Shown: in pieces, positions 36,736 to 46,819 of the stretch
Position numbering within the stretch: position 1 is the first letter of the stretch
How the letters are laid out: each line of letters begins with the position of its first letter
DNA from: DOZZ01 sp963792655
GTDB lineage: Bacteria > Acidobacteriota > Terriglobia > Bryobacterales > Bryobacteraceae
Assembly: GCA_963792655.1 (NCBI GenBank)
Contig: CAWBWU010000003.1
Span: forward strand, 496,001-560,000
Reading direction: 5' to 3'
Length of the DNA stretch: 64,000 bases
The notes under the pieces: generated by a model
Seen by the model: the letters and a program-made list of their open reading frames with translations, nothing else
Databases searched by the model: none
Told to the model about the DNA's origin: nothing
Position numbers and translations under genes: made by a program

Positions 36736-37097
36736 AGGCGTAGCAGGCGAACTACTTCCTGCCGCAGGAATGGCAATGGGACAGGTTTGCTTACGTAGCT
36801 GCTGAACCCAGCAGCCAGCGCCCGCTCGCTGCTGCCGTACATCGCGCTCGCCGTAAGAGCCATCACCGGGGTGGCGGAGAATTTGCGATTTTGGCGAAGT
36901 TCCGCCAGGACCCCAAAGCCGTCCATGCCGGGCATGTGGAGGTCGAGAATGATCAGGTCTGGATCGAACTCCAGGGCATACTGCAGCGCTTCGACTCCGC
37001 TGCCGGCTTCGCGAATCTCATAACCGCAAGTTTCGAGAACGGTCCGGATCAACTCCCGGCTGGTGGCCTTGTCATCAGCTACCAATATCTTCTTCAT
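36732..37097 (-). CDS. Single-domain response regulator
   Basis: 121 residues, one CheY-like receiver and nothing else. Acidic pocket LVADDK, phospho-acceptor in IILDLHMPGMDG (Asp52), conserved threonine in ALTASAMYG and lysine in SYVSKPVP. Its start overlaps the stop of the upstream kinase by 4 bases, so the two are coupled and it is that kinase's most likely partner. Its stop overlaps the NtrC-type regulator's stop from the other strand. Confidence 0.93.
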   Translation of the reverse strand: MKKILVADDKATSRELIRTVLETCGYEIREAGSGVEALQYALEFDPDLIILDLHMPGMDGFGVLAELRQNRKFSATPVMALTASAMYGSSERALAAGFSSYVSKPVPLPFLRQEVVRLLRL

Positions 37098-38641
37098 GCG
37101 GGTTCTGCCTTCGGTAATGTGAAGGTGAAACGGGTTCCTTTGCCCGGCGCGCTCTCCAGCCAGATTCTTCCCCCGTGCCCTTCCACGAGCCCCTTCGTAA
37201 TCGATAAGCCGAGCCCCGCGCCCTCGCGAACCCCGCCCGCCGTTGGGCCGCTCTGATGAAAGGAACGAAAGACCGACTCATGTTCCTCAGCTGGAATACC
37301 GATTCCGGTGTCACATATCGAGATTTGTGCAAATGTGCCGGCGGTGTCTACTTCGACCCAGATGCGGCCGCCCTGTGGAGTGAACTTAAGCGCATTGCTG
37401 AACAGGTTGTAGAGAATCTGCCTCACTCGGGTGCGATCGCCGAGGACAAAAACCGGGGCGATGTCAGTCTCGATCTGCATCGCATGAGGAGAGAGCGCAG
37501 AAAGGACGTCCTGGAGAATGAGCTGGAAGTCGAGCGTCTCCAGCTCTAGATCGAGTTTGCCCGATTCGACTTTGCTCAGGTCGAGAATTTCGTTAATCAG
37601 CGTGAGCAGGTGTTGCGAATCTTTGTAGATATGGCCGACGAAACGCCTCTGGTTATCGTTGAGAGGTCCCTTTATCTCTTCGGCGAGAAGCTCGGAGAAC
37701 CCAATCACCGTATGTAGAGGGGTTCGGAGTTCGTGGCTCATGTTCGCCAGAAACTCACTCTTATGCCGCGTGGCTCGCTCAATCTCCAGATTGCTCAATT
37801 CAAGTTCGCGGGTGTATTTCTGCTGAATCGCGTGCAGGTGATCTTCGGTCTGCTTGCGTTTCGTAATGTCGCGGATCACGGCAATTACGCGGAAGCCATC
37901 TTCCGACTTAACCGGACTCAGGCTAATTTCGACCGGAAACGTCGATCCGTCCCGCCGTTGGCCCCGCAAATCAAGCCCACTTCCCATCGGGCGGGAGACG
38001 GGGTTGACGCGATAGCCGGCTCGGTACCCGGCATGTTTTCGGCGAAGACCTTCGGGTACTAGAGTCTCCACGGGCTGGCCAAGCAACTCAGCCCGGTTGT
38101 AACCGAACAATTGTTCCGTGGCTGCGTTGAGGGTCAGAATGTGGCCTTCGGAATTGACCTCAATAATGGCATCCGGCGCGGCTTCCAGCAGTTCATGGAA
38201 GCGCTGCTCCGCGCGGAATTGTGCCAGTGCGTCCTGCTCACGCTGCATCAGTGCCTGGATCTCAGGCTTGGTGTTGCGGACCAGCACGAGGAGTGTACCT
38301 TGCTGCCAGGAGGCAGTCCAGATCGACACCTCGATCGTAGTATTGTCATTTCTGGTCAGCCCGATTTCCGAGTTGCCATTCCTTAGTGAGAGCAATCCCG
38401 CGGCCCAAGGTAAAGGCCTGCCGAGTACCTCTTCTTCGGTCCAGCCCAAAATCGCGCAAGCGCCCCGGCTCCAGAGCCGTACCTTGGCATCGGCGTCTAA
38501 AGCGATGATGCCGAAGGACGAGGTATCGAGGAGTGCAAGCAGAAACTCGGCCGGATGCTCTTTTGGCAAGGCGTTTATTATAGCTTTGGCCCTGATGGCC
38601 TGCGTCAATGCACGCCGATGCGCGAGGTGGCGCAGGCCCAA
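37094..38641 (-). CDS. PAS-PAS sensor histidine kinase
   Basis: 515 residues. Two PAS domains (about 30-125 and 145-265, the second with PVETLVPEGLRRKHAGYR and RDITKRKQTEDHL) precede HisKA (NMSHELRTPLHTVIGFSELL) and HATPase (LYNLFSNALKFTPQ, CDTGIGIPAEE, GAGLGLSITKGLVE). No transmembrane helix is evident, so it senses in the cytoplasm, perhaps redox or oxygen through PAS, though no cofactor ligand is obvious. It is coupled to the single-domain receiver and converges on the NtrC-type regulator; it may serve both. Confidence 0.93.
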   Translation of the reverse strand: MGLRHLAHRRALTQAIRAKAIINALPKEHPAEFLLALLDTSSFGIIALDADAKVRLWSRGACAILGWTEEEVLGRPLPWAAGLLSLRNGNSEIGLTRNDNTTIEVSIWTASWQQGTLLVLVRNTKPEIQALMQREQDALAQFRAEQRFHELLEAAPDAIIEVNSEGHILTLNAATEQLFGYNRAELLGQPVETLVPEGLRRKHAGYRAGYRVNPVSRPMGSGLDLRGQRRDGSTFPVEISLSPVKSEDGFRVIAVIRDITKRKQTEDHLHAIQQKYTRELELSNLEIERATRHKSEFLANMSHELRTPLHTVIGFSELLAEEIKGPLNDNQRRFVGHIYKDSQHLLTLINEILDLSKVESGKLDLELETLDFQLILQDVLSALSPHAMQIETDIAPVFVLGDRTRVRQILYNLFSNALKFTPQGGRIWVEVDTAGTFAQISICDTGIGIPAEEHESVFRSFHQSGPTAGGVREGAGLGLSITKGLVEGHGGRIWLESAPGKGTRFTFTLPKAEPA

Positions 38642-38767
38642 CCATGGTTGGAACTCCCGCCGCCGATCAGACTACAAGATCAAACTTCCTCGGCTTCACC
38701 GCCCCAGAGCGCCGGGTTGACTTCCTGTAACGTCTGGGCGCGAAGCGGGTCACGCCAACTCACCTAC

Positions 38768-39793
38768 TCAATAACTACGCGGACGATATCCCGGTCTCGC
38801 CCTCACGCGGTACTTCTTGCCCGTGTCGTTGACCATCTCTACTGCGATCTTGCGGAAGCCTTCGTTCTGATTGGCTGCCGGGTAGTACGTCACGGTGTAG
38901 GAGTTGCCCAGGTCTTCGCGGATCGATTCGAAAGCCTCCACCTGTTTCTGCCACGTCTTCGCCCAATATGCCTTGCCGCCGGTTTGCGAGGTGATGCGGC
39001 GGAACACAGTGCTCGAGATGGAGTCTTTGTTCACCTCATTGGTTGAAATGACGTAGATCGGGATGCCTTCATCTTCGGCGACCGCGCGTACATCGTCTGG
39101 TGCAAGCATGCTCGCGTTATCGGGACCGTTTGAAAATACGATCACTACTTTGCGGCCGGGCACCTTCGCAGCATCGCGCAGCGTTAGCAACAAGCCGTTG
39201 TAGAGCGCAGTATCATCACCGGCCACCGCTTTGCGCAGACCGTTAATTGCGCTCAGCCGGTCATGCGTCAGCACTGCGGCGCGCGACAGGTTGCGGCTGA
39301 ACGTGTACACCGCAACAGAGTCCGCGCGATCGAGGCCACGCACAAAATCTGCGATCGCATCTTCCGCGTAAACGAAGCCCTTGTACATGAAATTGCTGGT
39401 GTCGAAGAGAACGAAGACGCTGGTGCCCACGAATGTGCCGGCTTTCGACTCTAAGCCGGAAGCACTGTCTTTCTCCGCATTGAGCACGCGATCCGGCTGG
39501 TTCAGCAGCGGCTTCATGGAACCATCGTCCATGACCTGCATGACCGGCTTGTTGCCCTCTTCGAACGTAGTGATCTTCTCGGGAATGCCGTCTTCGGAGA
39601 TGCGGAAGTCGGACGGCTTGAGGTTGTTGATGTAGTGTCCCTTGCTATCGGTAACGGTGAAGCTGAGGACGACCAGGTCGACTTTCGAGCGAAACGTCGG
39701 ACGCGCGGGAGACTCTTGAGCCTTCAGCCACAAGGCGCCGCCAAGTAAACCAGTGATGCCAATCGATGCCAGCCAGTAACGGGAAGTCGCCAA
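38768..39793 (-). CDS. VWFA-related protein, acidobacterial type
   Basis: 341 residues with an N-terminal signal or anchor (RYWLASIGITGLLGGALWLK). The VWFA-like core has SVFVLFDTSNFMYKGFVYAE where the metal-binding motif DxSxS is partly kept (DTSNF), AVYTFSRNLSRAAVLT and VVIVFSNGPDNASML. VTDSKGHYINNLKPSDFRIS is the region before the VWFA core. This domain set is characteristic of Acidobacteriota secreted proteins; the function is unknown. The TTG start at 39793 has AGGAG 7 bases ahead and avoids overlap with the upstream gene; a longer frame exists. Confidence 0.85.
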   Translation of the reverse strand: MATSRYWLASIGITGLLGGALWLKAQESPARPTFRSKVDLVVLSFTVTDSKGHYINNLKPSDFRISEDGIPEKITTFEEGNKPVMQVMDDGSMKPLLNQPDRVLNAEKDSASGLESKAGTFVGTSVFVLFDTSNFMYKGFVYAEDAIADFVRGLDRADSVAVYTFSRNLSRAAVLTHDRLSAINGLRKAVAGDDTALYNGLLLTLRDAAKVPGRKVVIVFSNGPDNASMLAPDDVRAVAEDEGIPIYVISTNEVNKDSISSTVFRRITSQTGGKAYWAKTWQKQVEAFESIREDLGNSYTVTYYPAANQNEGFRKIAVEMVNDTGKKYRVRARPGYRPRSY

Positions 39794-39824
39794 CGTCAGC
39801 TCCTGTGCGTAAATTGTAAACTCT

Positions 39825-42800
39825 TCAAAGCCCGGCTGGTTGCGGTTTCGAGCCAGTCCGAATATCGTCACCGACCAGACGCAACGAGGTGAGCAGCGCA
39901 GGCCAATCTTCCAGATGCGATGCAAAAATGTGTTCGACTACTTTCTGTGTCCACTCGGGCACCAGCACGTTGAGCTGCGATGGCGGAAGGTGGATCTGAT
40001 CTGCAATCGCCGCCCAGTAGAGCGCGTTCGATTCCCAGCTCTCGGCGAGGATGCGGCTGGAGTAACCCATCAGCGTCGGAAACGTGCGGAGACGAAGCAG
40101 CTCGGAGCGATAGGAACTGGCGAGCGTGGGCTTCGGAGTTCCGAAAGCCGCCGAGATCGCAGCTTCGCTCACCTGCGCGGGCTGTTCGCGCTGGATGCGC
40201 AGAAGCTCTTCACCGGCGGGATCTGTTTGCGCGAGCGGGCTGTGCAGCATTTCATCGGCAACGGTATACATCTCCGCTGGTGTGAGCTTCTGGATCGCGG
40301 AGTGAACGTCCCCCATTTCAAGCGCGTTCGCGACAATCAGCGTGCGGGCGGGCGTAGCGAGCAAGTTCACCGCAGCCAGCACCTGCGCACGCGTCTCCGG
40401 CTGAACTGCGGCCTCGGCCAGCAGCGCTTCGCTGAAGCGCATATGCAGCCCCACCCAATGCAATTGCAGCGGCGTGACATCCCAATAGCGCGGCACTTTC
40501 GCGCCGACAATCATCTGTGGCGCGAGATCGCCCCAGATGAGCGCCTGGGTCTGCGTAGGCACCAGGAAATTCTGTTCAGCTTCCGCCAGCGCGTATGGCA
40601 GATTTGCGAGCGACCCGATCAGCCGCCCGCCGCCATTTGAGGGCCAGCCCGAGCCGAACGTCTCCGCAGCGCGCCACGTGTGTGAGCCCAACTGTATGCC
40701 GATGAAGTCATGGCCGCGCACGAATAACGGGTTCGTGTACAGAATCTGTGCGCCCGGCGGTGCATAGCGCGCGTAGTTGAAAGCGACCAGGGTATCGCGC
40801 ATCAACGGCGCGAGCAGCCCGCGCAAGTCTTTCAGCTTCTCGGGATCTTTGCTCGATCGCTCGATGGCCGCAGCAAGATTCAACTTGCGCTCACCATCGA
40901 TGTGTTTGTCGGTCCAGTAACCAAACGCAAGAGCATTTTTTTCCGCAGCCGAGAGAGGAGCGCGAGGCAACTGCACTTCGCCGATCCGCGCCGCAAGCTT
41001 GCGCATCAAAGCAGCATTCAACTGTTCGCCGCGCCCCAGACTTTCGAAGTTATCGGCAAGCTGCAGCAGCACATCGAGCGGCACGATGCGTTGCGCATCC
41101 AGGATCTTGCGCATCTCGTCGACGAGCGCCTGATGCGTCTCGGCGTCCGGCGAGGCAGCGCCCCCGGCGAGCAGACTCAACACATGGTCCTGCTCTCCGG
41201 CGGGCGCGGTCTTCACGCCGGCAGCGTTGAGCAAAACGGCTATGGACGCGCGGTCCGCATCGAACAGAGCGCGCTCGCTGCGAATGTCTGAGAACGCTTT
41301 GAAGATCGACCCCAGCGCCGCATCCGCTTTGCTTTGCGGAATCGATCCTTGCCGCGTGAAAGCCTGCCACAATCCATCGAGCGCCTGGAGCGATGCCGCC
41401 GTGTTCTGGCGCAACAGCGTATCGCGCATATGGTCGATGGACTCGGCATCATCGAAGAATGCACCGATGGTGGCCTCACTGATGCCGGGCGCTTCGCTGA
41501 ACAAATGGTATTGCGCGCCCATCTCGGGATAGCTGCGCGCCAGCCGTTCGACAGTCGCCGCCGTCAAGGGCGTTGGCCGGTAGCGATCCATATCGCCCAG
41601 CGTCATGAAGATCTTGAGCGGATCGTTCTCGACCGTTTTGCGGCTTAGCGCAAACAGCGCTTCCAGAAGGTCGTCCGGATCTTTCCATTGCGCAGCAGCA
41701 CGCGAGACCTTCGCGTCATATTTGCCGAAGGACTTCGACGCGAACAGCGTCTTCCATACTTCAACGCCGCCGGGCACATGCACCTGCCCGTTCGCGTCGA
41801 GATGCAGCCGCGTGGTCAGCAGCATCATGTCGCTGTTAGCGCGAAACACCGGCCGCGCTGGACCGGGACTTGTGACCTGCCCGCGCACGGCGCCATAGAT
41901 GCGCCTCAGACGAACGGGATCGGTGAGATAGGCTTGCACCGGTCCGTGGATGCGTTCGAGAGAATCGTAGAGACTCGCGAGCCAGCCGTCATCTTTCGAC
42001 AGCAGACGTTCGAAGAACTGCGGGCCTTTGTCGGGAGAGACGCCAGCCATTTCGCTCCAGGCCGCAGCCGAGCGTGCGCCGCCGGGCAACACTGCATGGC
42101 CATTGCGAATTTCGAACAGGCCGCCGAAGAAGTCGAGCACATGCGCGTAAGCCCGCAGGCGAGGCATCGGTATGTTGTTCTTTAACTGGTCGGCGGTGGT
42201 GCGATCGAGCTTGGCCATGCCCAGGTAGAAGCGGGCCAGCGATGGATCGCCAAGCAGCGCGTCCAGAAAATCGCCACTGCCCTTTTCTTTTTCGGTGGTC
42301 CAATAACTCGCGGTATAGAGCAGCGGCGTGCGCGTTGGCGTGAAGTCGTAAGCAAAGGGCTGATTGGTGCGCAACGCGATCTCAAGATCCGCAATCGGGA
42401 ATCCGGAATCGGTCGCAAGAAAAGCACGCGCTGCGTTGACCGTCTCCAGCACAACTTCACTGCCGCAACCGCCGCGCATGCGGAATCCAAGCACACGGAG
42501 AACTTCACCGGTTTGCGCGGACTCACAGGTTTCGATGCGTACGAAGTTATCTTTCCCTGCTAACTTGGCGAGCTCGCGCGCTTGCGACAAGTAGCGAAAT
42601 ACCAGCTTGAGGTACTCGGTCTGATCCAGTGATTCGCTGTTGTGCGAGGCCTGATACCCGTTGGTAACTATGTTGCGCGCCAGAGCCGGCAAGAGCTCTT
42701 CAGGTGAAGTCTCCTGCGACAACGCGGCCATGCGTGCGAAGGAACGAAGCGGCCCGGGGATGGTTGTGAATTCCTGGTTGGCTGGCGTGCTCGCAAACGT

Positions 42801-43184
42801 TGTGGCAGGCCAGTTCTGCCCACCGTTCGATCGAAAGTCGGCAAGGTCCGTCTGGTAAGCCGTGCGATCGCCGGTAACCTCATCTAAGAGGACCAGGCGC
42901 CGGCGAGCTTGCAGGGTTTCCGGCGCAGCGGCTGGAGCCACAGTCAGGTAACCACGATAGGCCGTGCGCGCATCGGCATCGGAGTACCGGTCAAGGAACA
43001 GCGCCCAGGCACGCAGGAGTTCGGGATCGCGAGAAGATTGAACCGCGTGGGCCAGCGTTGCGCGCGCTTGCGCCGCATCGCCGGAGCGTTCGAGTTGCAT
43101 CGCCCGGTCCACCGTTTCGTTGGCGGACAGGGTGAACGCAAGGTTCAGAACAAGGAAAGCAGTGAAAAAGCCCGAAGACCGCAT
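39825..43184 (-). CDS. Very large secreted protein of unknown function
   Basis: 1119 residues from an internal ATG that begins a signal peptide (MRSSGFFTAFLVLNLAFTLS). After it come TPR-like helices (ETVDRAMQLERSGDAAQARA, AVQSSRDPELLRAWALFLDR), then long helical segments with no known family to me. The C-terminal third contains RYAPPGAQILYTNPLFVRGHDF, typical of acidobacterial secreted proteins whose role is not known. There is one cysteine pair (ETCESAQ, RGGCGSE) and no transmembrane helix after the signal. It may be an envelope scaffold. It lies upstream of the VWFA protein on the same strand. Confidence 0.7.
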   Translation of the reverse strand: MRSSGFFTAFLVLNLAFTLSANETVDRAMQLERSGDAAQARATLAHAVQSSRDPELLRAWALFLDRYSDADARTAYRGYLTVAPAAAPETLQARRRLVLLDEVTGDRTAYQTDLADFRSNGGQNWPATTFASTPANQEFTTIPGPLRSFARMAALSQETSPEELLPALARNIVTNGYQASHNSESLDQTEYLKLVFRYLSQARELAKLAGKDNFVRIETCESAQTGEVLRVLGFRMRGGCGSEVVLETVNAARAFLATDSGFPIADLEIALRTNQPFAYDFTPTRTPLLYTASYWTTEKEKGSGDFLDALLGDPSLARFYLGMAKLDRTTADQLKNNIPMPRLRAYAHVLDFFGGLFEIRNGHAVLPGGARSAAAWSEMAGVSPDKGPQFFERLLSKDDGWLASLYDSLERIHGPVQAYLTDPVRLRRIYGAVRGQVTSPGPARPVFRANSDMMLLTTRLHLDANGQVHVPGGVEVWKTLFASKSFGKYDAKVSRAAAQWKDPDDLLEALFALSRKTVENDPLKIFMTLGDMDRYRPTPLTAATVERLARSYPEMGAQYHLFSEAPGISEATIGAFFDDAESIDHMRDTLLRQNTAASLQALDGLWQAFTRQGSIPQSKADAALGSIFKAFSDIRSERALFDADRASIAVLLNAAGVKTAPAGEQDHVLSLLAGGAASPDAETHQALVDEMRKILDAQRIVPLDVLLQLADNFESLGRGEQLNAALMRKLAARIGEVQLPRAPLSAAEKNALAFGYWTDKHIDGERKLNLAAAIERSSKDPEKLKDLRGLLAPLMRDTLVAFNYARYAPPGAQILYTNPLFVRGHDFIGIQLGSHTWRAAETFGSGWPSNGGGRLIGSLANLPYALAEAEQNFLVPTQTQALIWGDLAPQMIVGAKVPRYWDVTPLQLHWVGLHMRFSEALLAEAAVQPETRAQVLAAVNLLATPARTLIVANALEMGDVHSAIQKLTPAEMYTVADEMLHSPLAQTDPAGEELLRIQREQPAQVSEAAISAAFGTPKPTLASSYRSELLRLRTFPTLMGYSSRILAESWESNALYWAAIADQIHLPPSQLNVLVPEWTQKVVEHIFASHLEDWPALLTSLRLVGDDIRTGSKPQPAGL

Positions 43185-43247
43185 GAAGGCCCCCAATAAG
43201 AATGAGTCCAACTTTATCACGCCAACTCTGCCGCTGGTATTCATAGC

Positions 43248-44321
43248 ATGCTTAGAAAAGAGCAAATGCGTTCACTCCTGGCTGTAAACGCAAACGGCTT
43301 GTATTGCGAAGCCGGCGACTTCTACGTCGACCCGTGGTGCCCAGTAAAGTCGGCCGTCATCACGCACGCGCATTCCGACCATGCACGGTGGGGCAGCGAG
43401 AAGTATTTGACTTCGGTACCAGGCGCCGGAGTCTTGAGAGCGCGCATGGGGCCCGAAGCAGTGATTGAGACGCTGACCTATGGCGACTTCGTGACCATCA
43501 ACGGTGTGCGCGTTTCGCTTCATCCCGCGGGGCACATTCTGGGTTCGTCACAAGTGCGCGTCGAATATCGCGGCGAGGTGTGGGTTGTCTCGGGAGACTA
43601 CAAGCTGGAGCCGGACAGCACGTGCACTTCGTTCGAGCCCGTCCGCTGCAATACCTTCATCACGGAATCGACCTTTGGCCTGCCGATCTATCGCTGGCGT
43701 CCGCAGCAGGAGGTCGCGCAAGCGATCAACGCCTGGTGGCGTTCCAATCAACAGCAAGGGCTGGCCAGCGTCATCTTTGCTTACTCGCTCGGTAAGGCGC
43801 AGCGCGTGCTCGCGGCTCTTGAGCCGGATATCGGACCAATCTACTGTCATGGCGCGGTGCAGAGATTGAATGCCATCTATCGCGACAACGGCATCGCGCT
43901 ACCTGCCACGTCTTATGCCGGGGAGGCTGCGAAGGGCACGGACTGGTCGCAGGCCATGATCATCGCGCCGCCTTCTGCCGCAGGGAGCACATGGCTGCGC
44001 CGCTTTAGCCCGGTGTCGAGCGGCTTCGCGTCCGGCTGGATGCGTATTCGCGGAGCGCGCAGAAGGCGTGCACTCGATCGCGGGTTCGTCTTATCAGATC
44101 ACGCAGACTGGCCGGGCTTGTTGAACGCGATCGACGCAACGGGCGCATCGTGCGTGATGGTCACGCATGGCTATCGCGCTCCGCTGGTGCGCTGGCTTGA
44201 AGAGCATGGCAAACAGGCACGCGCACTCGAAACGCGTTTCGAAGGCGAGCAGGACGAAGGCGCGGCGAACGAAACGATCGGTGAAGACGCGCCACCGCTT
44301 ACTTCCGGAGATGGCGAATGA
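43248..44321 (+). CDS. Ligase-associated DNA exonuclease (MBL/beta-CASP-type)
   Basis: 357 residues. The metal site is THAHSDHARWG, with HPAGHILGSSQVRVE, VSGDYKLEPD, the CPSF-like LSDHADWPGLL and VTHGYRAPLVRWLEE as the other blocks. This family of 3' exonucleases sits next to ATP-dependent ligases in bacterial repair operons, and here it overlaps the ligase gene by 4 bases (ATGA). The usual third partner, a large Lhr-type helicase, is not adjacent. It is divergent from the large secreted-protein gene. Confidence 0.9.
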   Translation: MLRKEQMRSLLAVNANGLYCEAGDFYVDPWCPVKSAVITHAHSDHARWGSEKYLTSVPGAGVLRARMGPEAVIETLTYGDFVTINGVRVSLHPAGHILGSSQVRVEYRGEVWVVSGDYKLEPDSTCTSFEPVRCNTFITESTFGLPIYRWRPQQEVAQAINAWWRSNQQQGLASVIFAYSLGKAQRVLAALEPDIGPIYCHGAVQRLNAIYRDNGIALPATSYAGEAAKGTDWSQAMIIAPPSAAGSTWLRRFSPVSSGFASGWMRIRGARRRRALDRGFVLSDHADWPGLLNAIDATGASCVMVTHGYRAPLVRWLEEHGKQARALETRFEGEQDEGAANETIGEDAPPLTSGDGE

Positions 44322-45915
44322 GGGCGTTCGCGGATCTGTACTCCGCACTTGATGAGACAACCAAGACCAACGCGAAGGTAGCGGCGCTCACGCAATATTT
44401 CGAAGTGGCGCCGCCGCGCGATGCCGCCTGGGCGGTGCACTTTCTGATCGGGCGACGGCCCAAGCGACTGATAGAAACGCGCAAGCTGGTCGAGTGGGCA
44501 ATTGAAGAGGCGGCCGTGCCGGACTGGTTGTTTGGCGAGTCGTATCAGGCTGTAGGTGATCTCGCCGAAACTATTTCGCTGCTCCTGCCGGCTGCCGACA
44601 AGCACTCCGATGCGCCGCTGCATTACTGGGTGGAAGAGGTGCTGCTTCCGTTGCGGCAATGGGACGACACTCGCCGGCGCGAGGTGCTGATCCACGCCTG
44701 GCGTGAGATGGATGAAAGGCAGCGCTTCGTCTGGAACAAGTTAATTACCGGGGCCTTCCGCGTAGGCGTATCGCAAAGCCTGGTAGTACGCGCGCTGGCT
44801 CAAGTCAGCGGCGTCGAAGCAAGCGTCATCTCGCACCGGCTGATGGGCGACTGGCAGCCGACAGCCGACTTCACCACCAGCATCCTCGCTAAGGAGATGG
44901 AAGATGCCGACGTCAGTCGGCCGTATCCTTTCTGCCTCGCGTACCCGCTCGAAGCATCGCTCGAATCGCTGGGCGATCGCGCAGACTGGAACGTGGAATG
45001 GAAGTGGGACGGCATCCGCTCGCAAGTGATCCGCCGCCAATTCCAGACTTACATCTGGTCACGCGGTGAGGAGTTGATGGCGGGCCGCTTTCCCGAGTTG
45101 GAAGCGATGGGTGCGTCTGCTGCCCGAGGGCACTGTGCTGGACGGCGAAATTCTCCCGTGGCGCGACGGTTTGCCGATGCCGTTCGCGCAGATGCAGCGG
45201 CGTATCGGCAGGAAAGTGTTGTCGGCCAAGATCCTCGCCGACGTGCCGGTCGTGCTGCTTGCCTACGATGTGCTCGAATGGCAGGGCGCGCGACGTCCGA
45301 ACGGAGCCAATCGAATGGCGGCGCGCGCGTTTGGCGGAGTTGAAGGGTGGTCCTGCGGGCACGACGGGGAAATTGGAACTGTCGCAAGACGTCGGTGCCG
45401 AGTCGTGGGAGGCGCTCACCGAAATCCGGAAGCAATCGCGCGAACGCCGCGTCGAGGGATTCATGATCAAGCGTCACGGCTCGCAGTATCTGGTGGGACG
45501 AAAGCGAGGCGACTGGTGGAAGTGGAAAGTGGAGCCCTACACCGTGGACGCAGTTCTGATCTACGCTCAGCCCGGTAATGGACGCAGAGCAAGCTTGTTT
45601 ACGGACTATACCTTTGGTATTTGGGATGGCGCAGAGTTAGTCCCGTTTGCCAAAGCTTACTCAGGGTTAACCGATGAAGAGATCCGCAAGGTAGATAGCT
45701 TTGTCCGAAGGAACACTGTAGAGAAGTTCGGACCCGTAAGGTCGGTCAAGCCGGAGCTTGTTTTTGAATTAGCGTTTGAGGGGATTCAGAAGAGTACGCG
45801 GCACCGCTCCGGTGTGGCAGTTAGATTCCCCAGAATGGCGCGTTGGCGAACAGATAAGAAAGCAGAAGACGCTGATACGATCGAGACGCTAAAAGCCCTG
45901 ATTAACTCAGCTTGA
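44318..45915 (+). CDS. ATP-dependent DNA ligase (two frame breaks)
   Basis: 531 residues after correction. The N-terminal DNA-binding helical domain (ETTKTNAKVAALTQYF, WNKLITGAFRVGVSQ) is followed by the nucleotidylation motif EWKWDGIRSQ (Lys229), DGEILPWRDG, VEGFMIKRHGSQY, WWKWKVEPYTVDAVLIYA and the OB-fold domain ending FPRMARWRTDKKAEDAD. Extra bases near 45110 and 45288 shift the frame by +1 twice, before VRLLPEGTVLDGE and before RDVRTEPIEWRR. The corrected length is that of the LigB/LigC-type repair ligases paired with the MBL exonuclease. It probably acts in DNA repair, not replication. Confidence 0.9.
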
Positions 45916-45923
45916 GAAAAGCA

Positions 45924-45952
45924 GGGCGTGCTCGCTCGACAGGCGCACGCCC
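45924..45952. terminator. Hairpin between ligase and the convergent glycine-zipper gene
   Basis: GGGCGTGC and GCACGCCC form an 8-bp stem around a 13-base loop, just after the ligase stop. It can serve both strands. No strong T run. Confidence 0.5.
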
Positions 45953-45971
45953 CTCGGTTGTTTCCTGTAGC

Positions 45972-46763
45972 CTAGCGGTTGTGCGTCAGGCGGTCGTAGA
46001 TAAAGCCAGCACCACCCCCGGCGAGCGCGCCGATTCCAGCGCCTTTCCCGCCACCTGCGAGTGCGCCAATCGCTGCGCCGCCGGCCGCGGATCCCGCCAC
46101 GATCGCAATCGATTTCTTGGTTGAGCGATGGTGATGACGGTCGTAGACCGTCGTTCGCTCGACGTATCCGTTGTTGTAGGCTCGTGGGCGGTCGTTATAT
46201 ACGGTGCGCTCGACCGGCTGATTCTCATAGACAGTTTCGCCCGTAGTGTTCTCGACGTATGTATTCTGAGCAGGCGGATAGTAGACGCGCACCGGCCGGC
46301 GGATCGTTTGCACGTAGTGTTCGGTGAACTCCGGCGTCGCGGAGCTATAACCAGTCGAACCGGCATAGCCGCCGGACACGCGATCGTTTGTTACGTAATT
46401 GCCCGAGTTATAGCCAGCGTTGGCGGAAGTATAAACTCGGCGTGAGTTATCGGTAGCGTAGGTACCCGGTACGTCATTGGAAGAAGCTGCGCGGTTATTA
46501 TAGACACCGGAAGAATAGCCGTTTGCAGAAGTGCCGTTTGCCGCGTATCCATTGTTGTTGCTCTGCGCAGCACCATACGCATTCCCATTGGTGTTGTTGT
46601 AGTTTGGATCCGTCAGCGGCGCTGCATTGGGAGCGGCAGCATTGTAAGGAACCACAGCAGCAGCCGGACTGTTGTGTTCGGCATGGTACCAGGCCGCGCC
46701 GCCGACGATGGCGACCAGCCCCAGTGCCCCGGCGAGCAAGCCATTTCTCGATTGAATTGTCAT
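45972..46763 (-). CDS. Glycine-zipper envelope protein, Asn/Tyr-rich
   Basis: 263 residues. An N-terminal signal anchor (GLLAGALGLVAIVGGAAWY) is followed by a low-complexity stretch rich in Asn, Tyr, Gly and Ser (about 40-150; NNTNGNAYGAAQSNNNGYAA), then HHHRSTKKSIAIVAGSAAGG and a glycine zipper (AIGALAGGGKGAGIGALAGG) near the C-terminus. Such zippers span the outer membrane as in OmpA-like or Rick_17kDa_Anti proteins. The role is structural or stress-related (inference). It converges on the ligase gene. Confidence 0.75.
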   Translation of the reverse strand: MTIQSRNGLLAGALGLVAIVGGAAWYHAEHNSPAAAVVPYNAAAPNAAPLTDPNYNNTNGNAYGAAQSNNNGYAANGTSANGYSSGVYNNRAASSNDVPGTYATDNSRRVYTSANAGYNSGNYVTNDRVSGGYAGSTGYSSATPEFTEHYVQTIRRPVRVYYPPAQNTYVENTTGETVYENQPVERTVYNDRPRAYNNGYVERTTVYDRHHHRSTKKSIAIVAGSAAGGAAIGALAGGGKGAGIGALAGGGAGFIYDRLTHNR

Positions 46764-46819
46764 CAGTTCCTCCTACACGTTGGTATGCAAATTGCATGCC
46801 ATACCCACTGAGGCCACGA

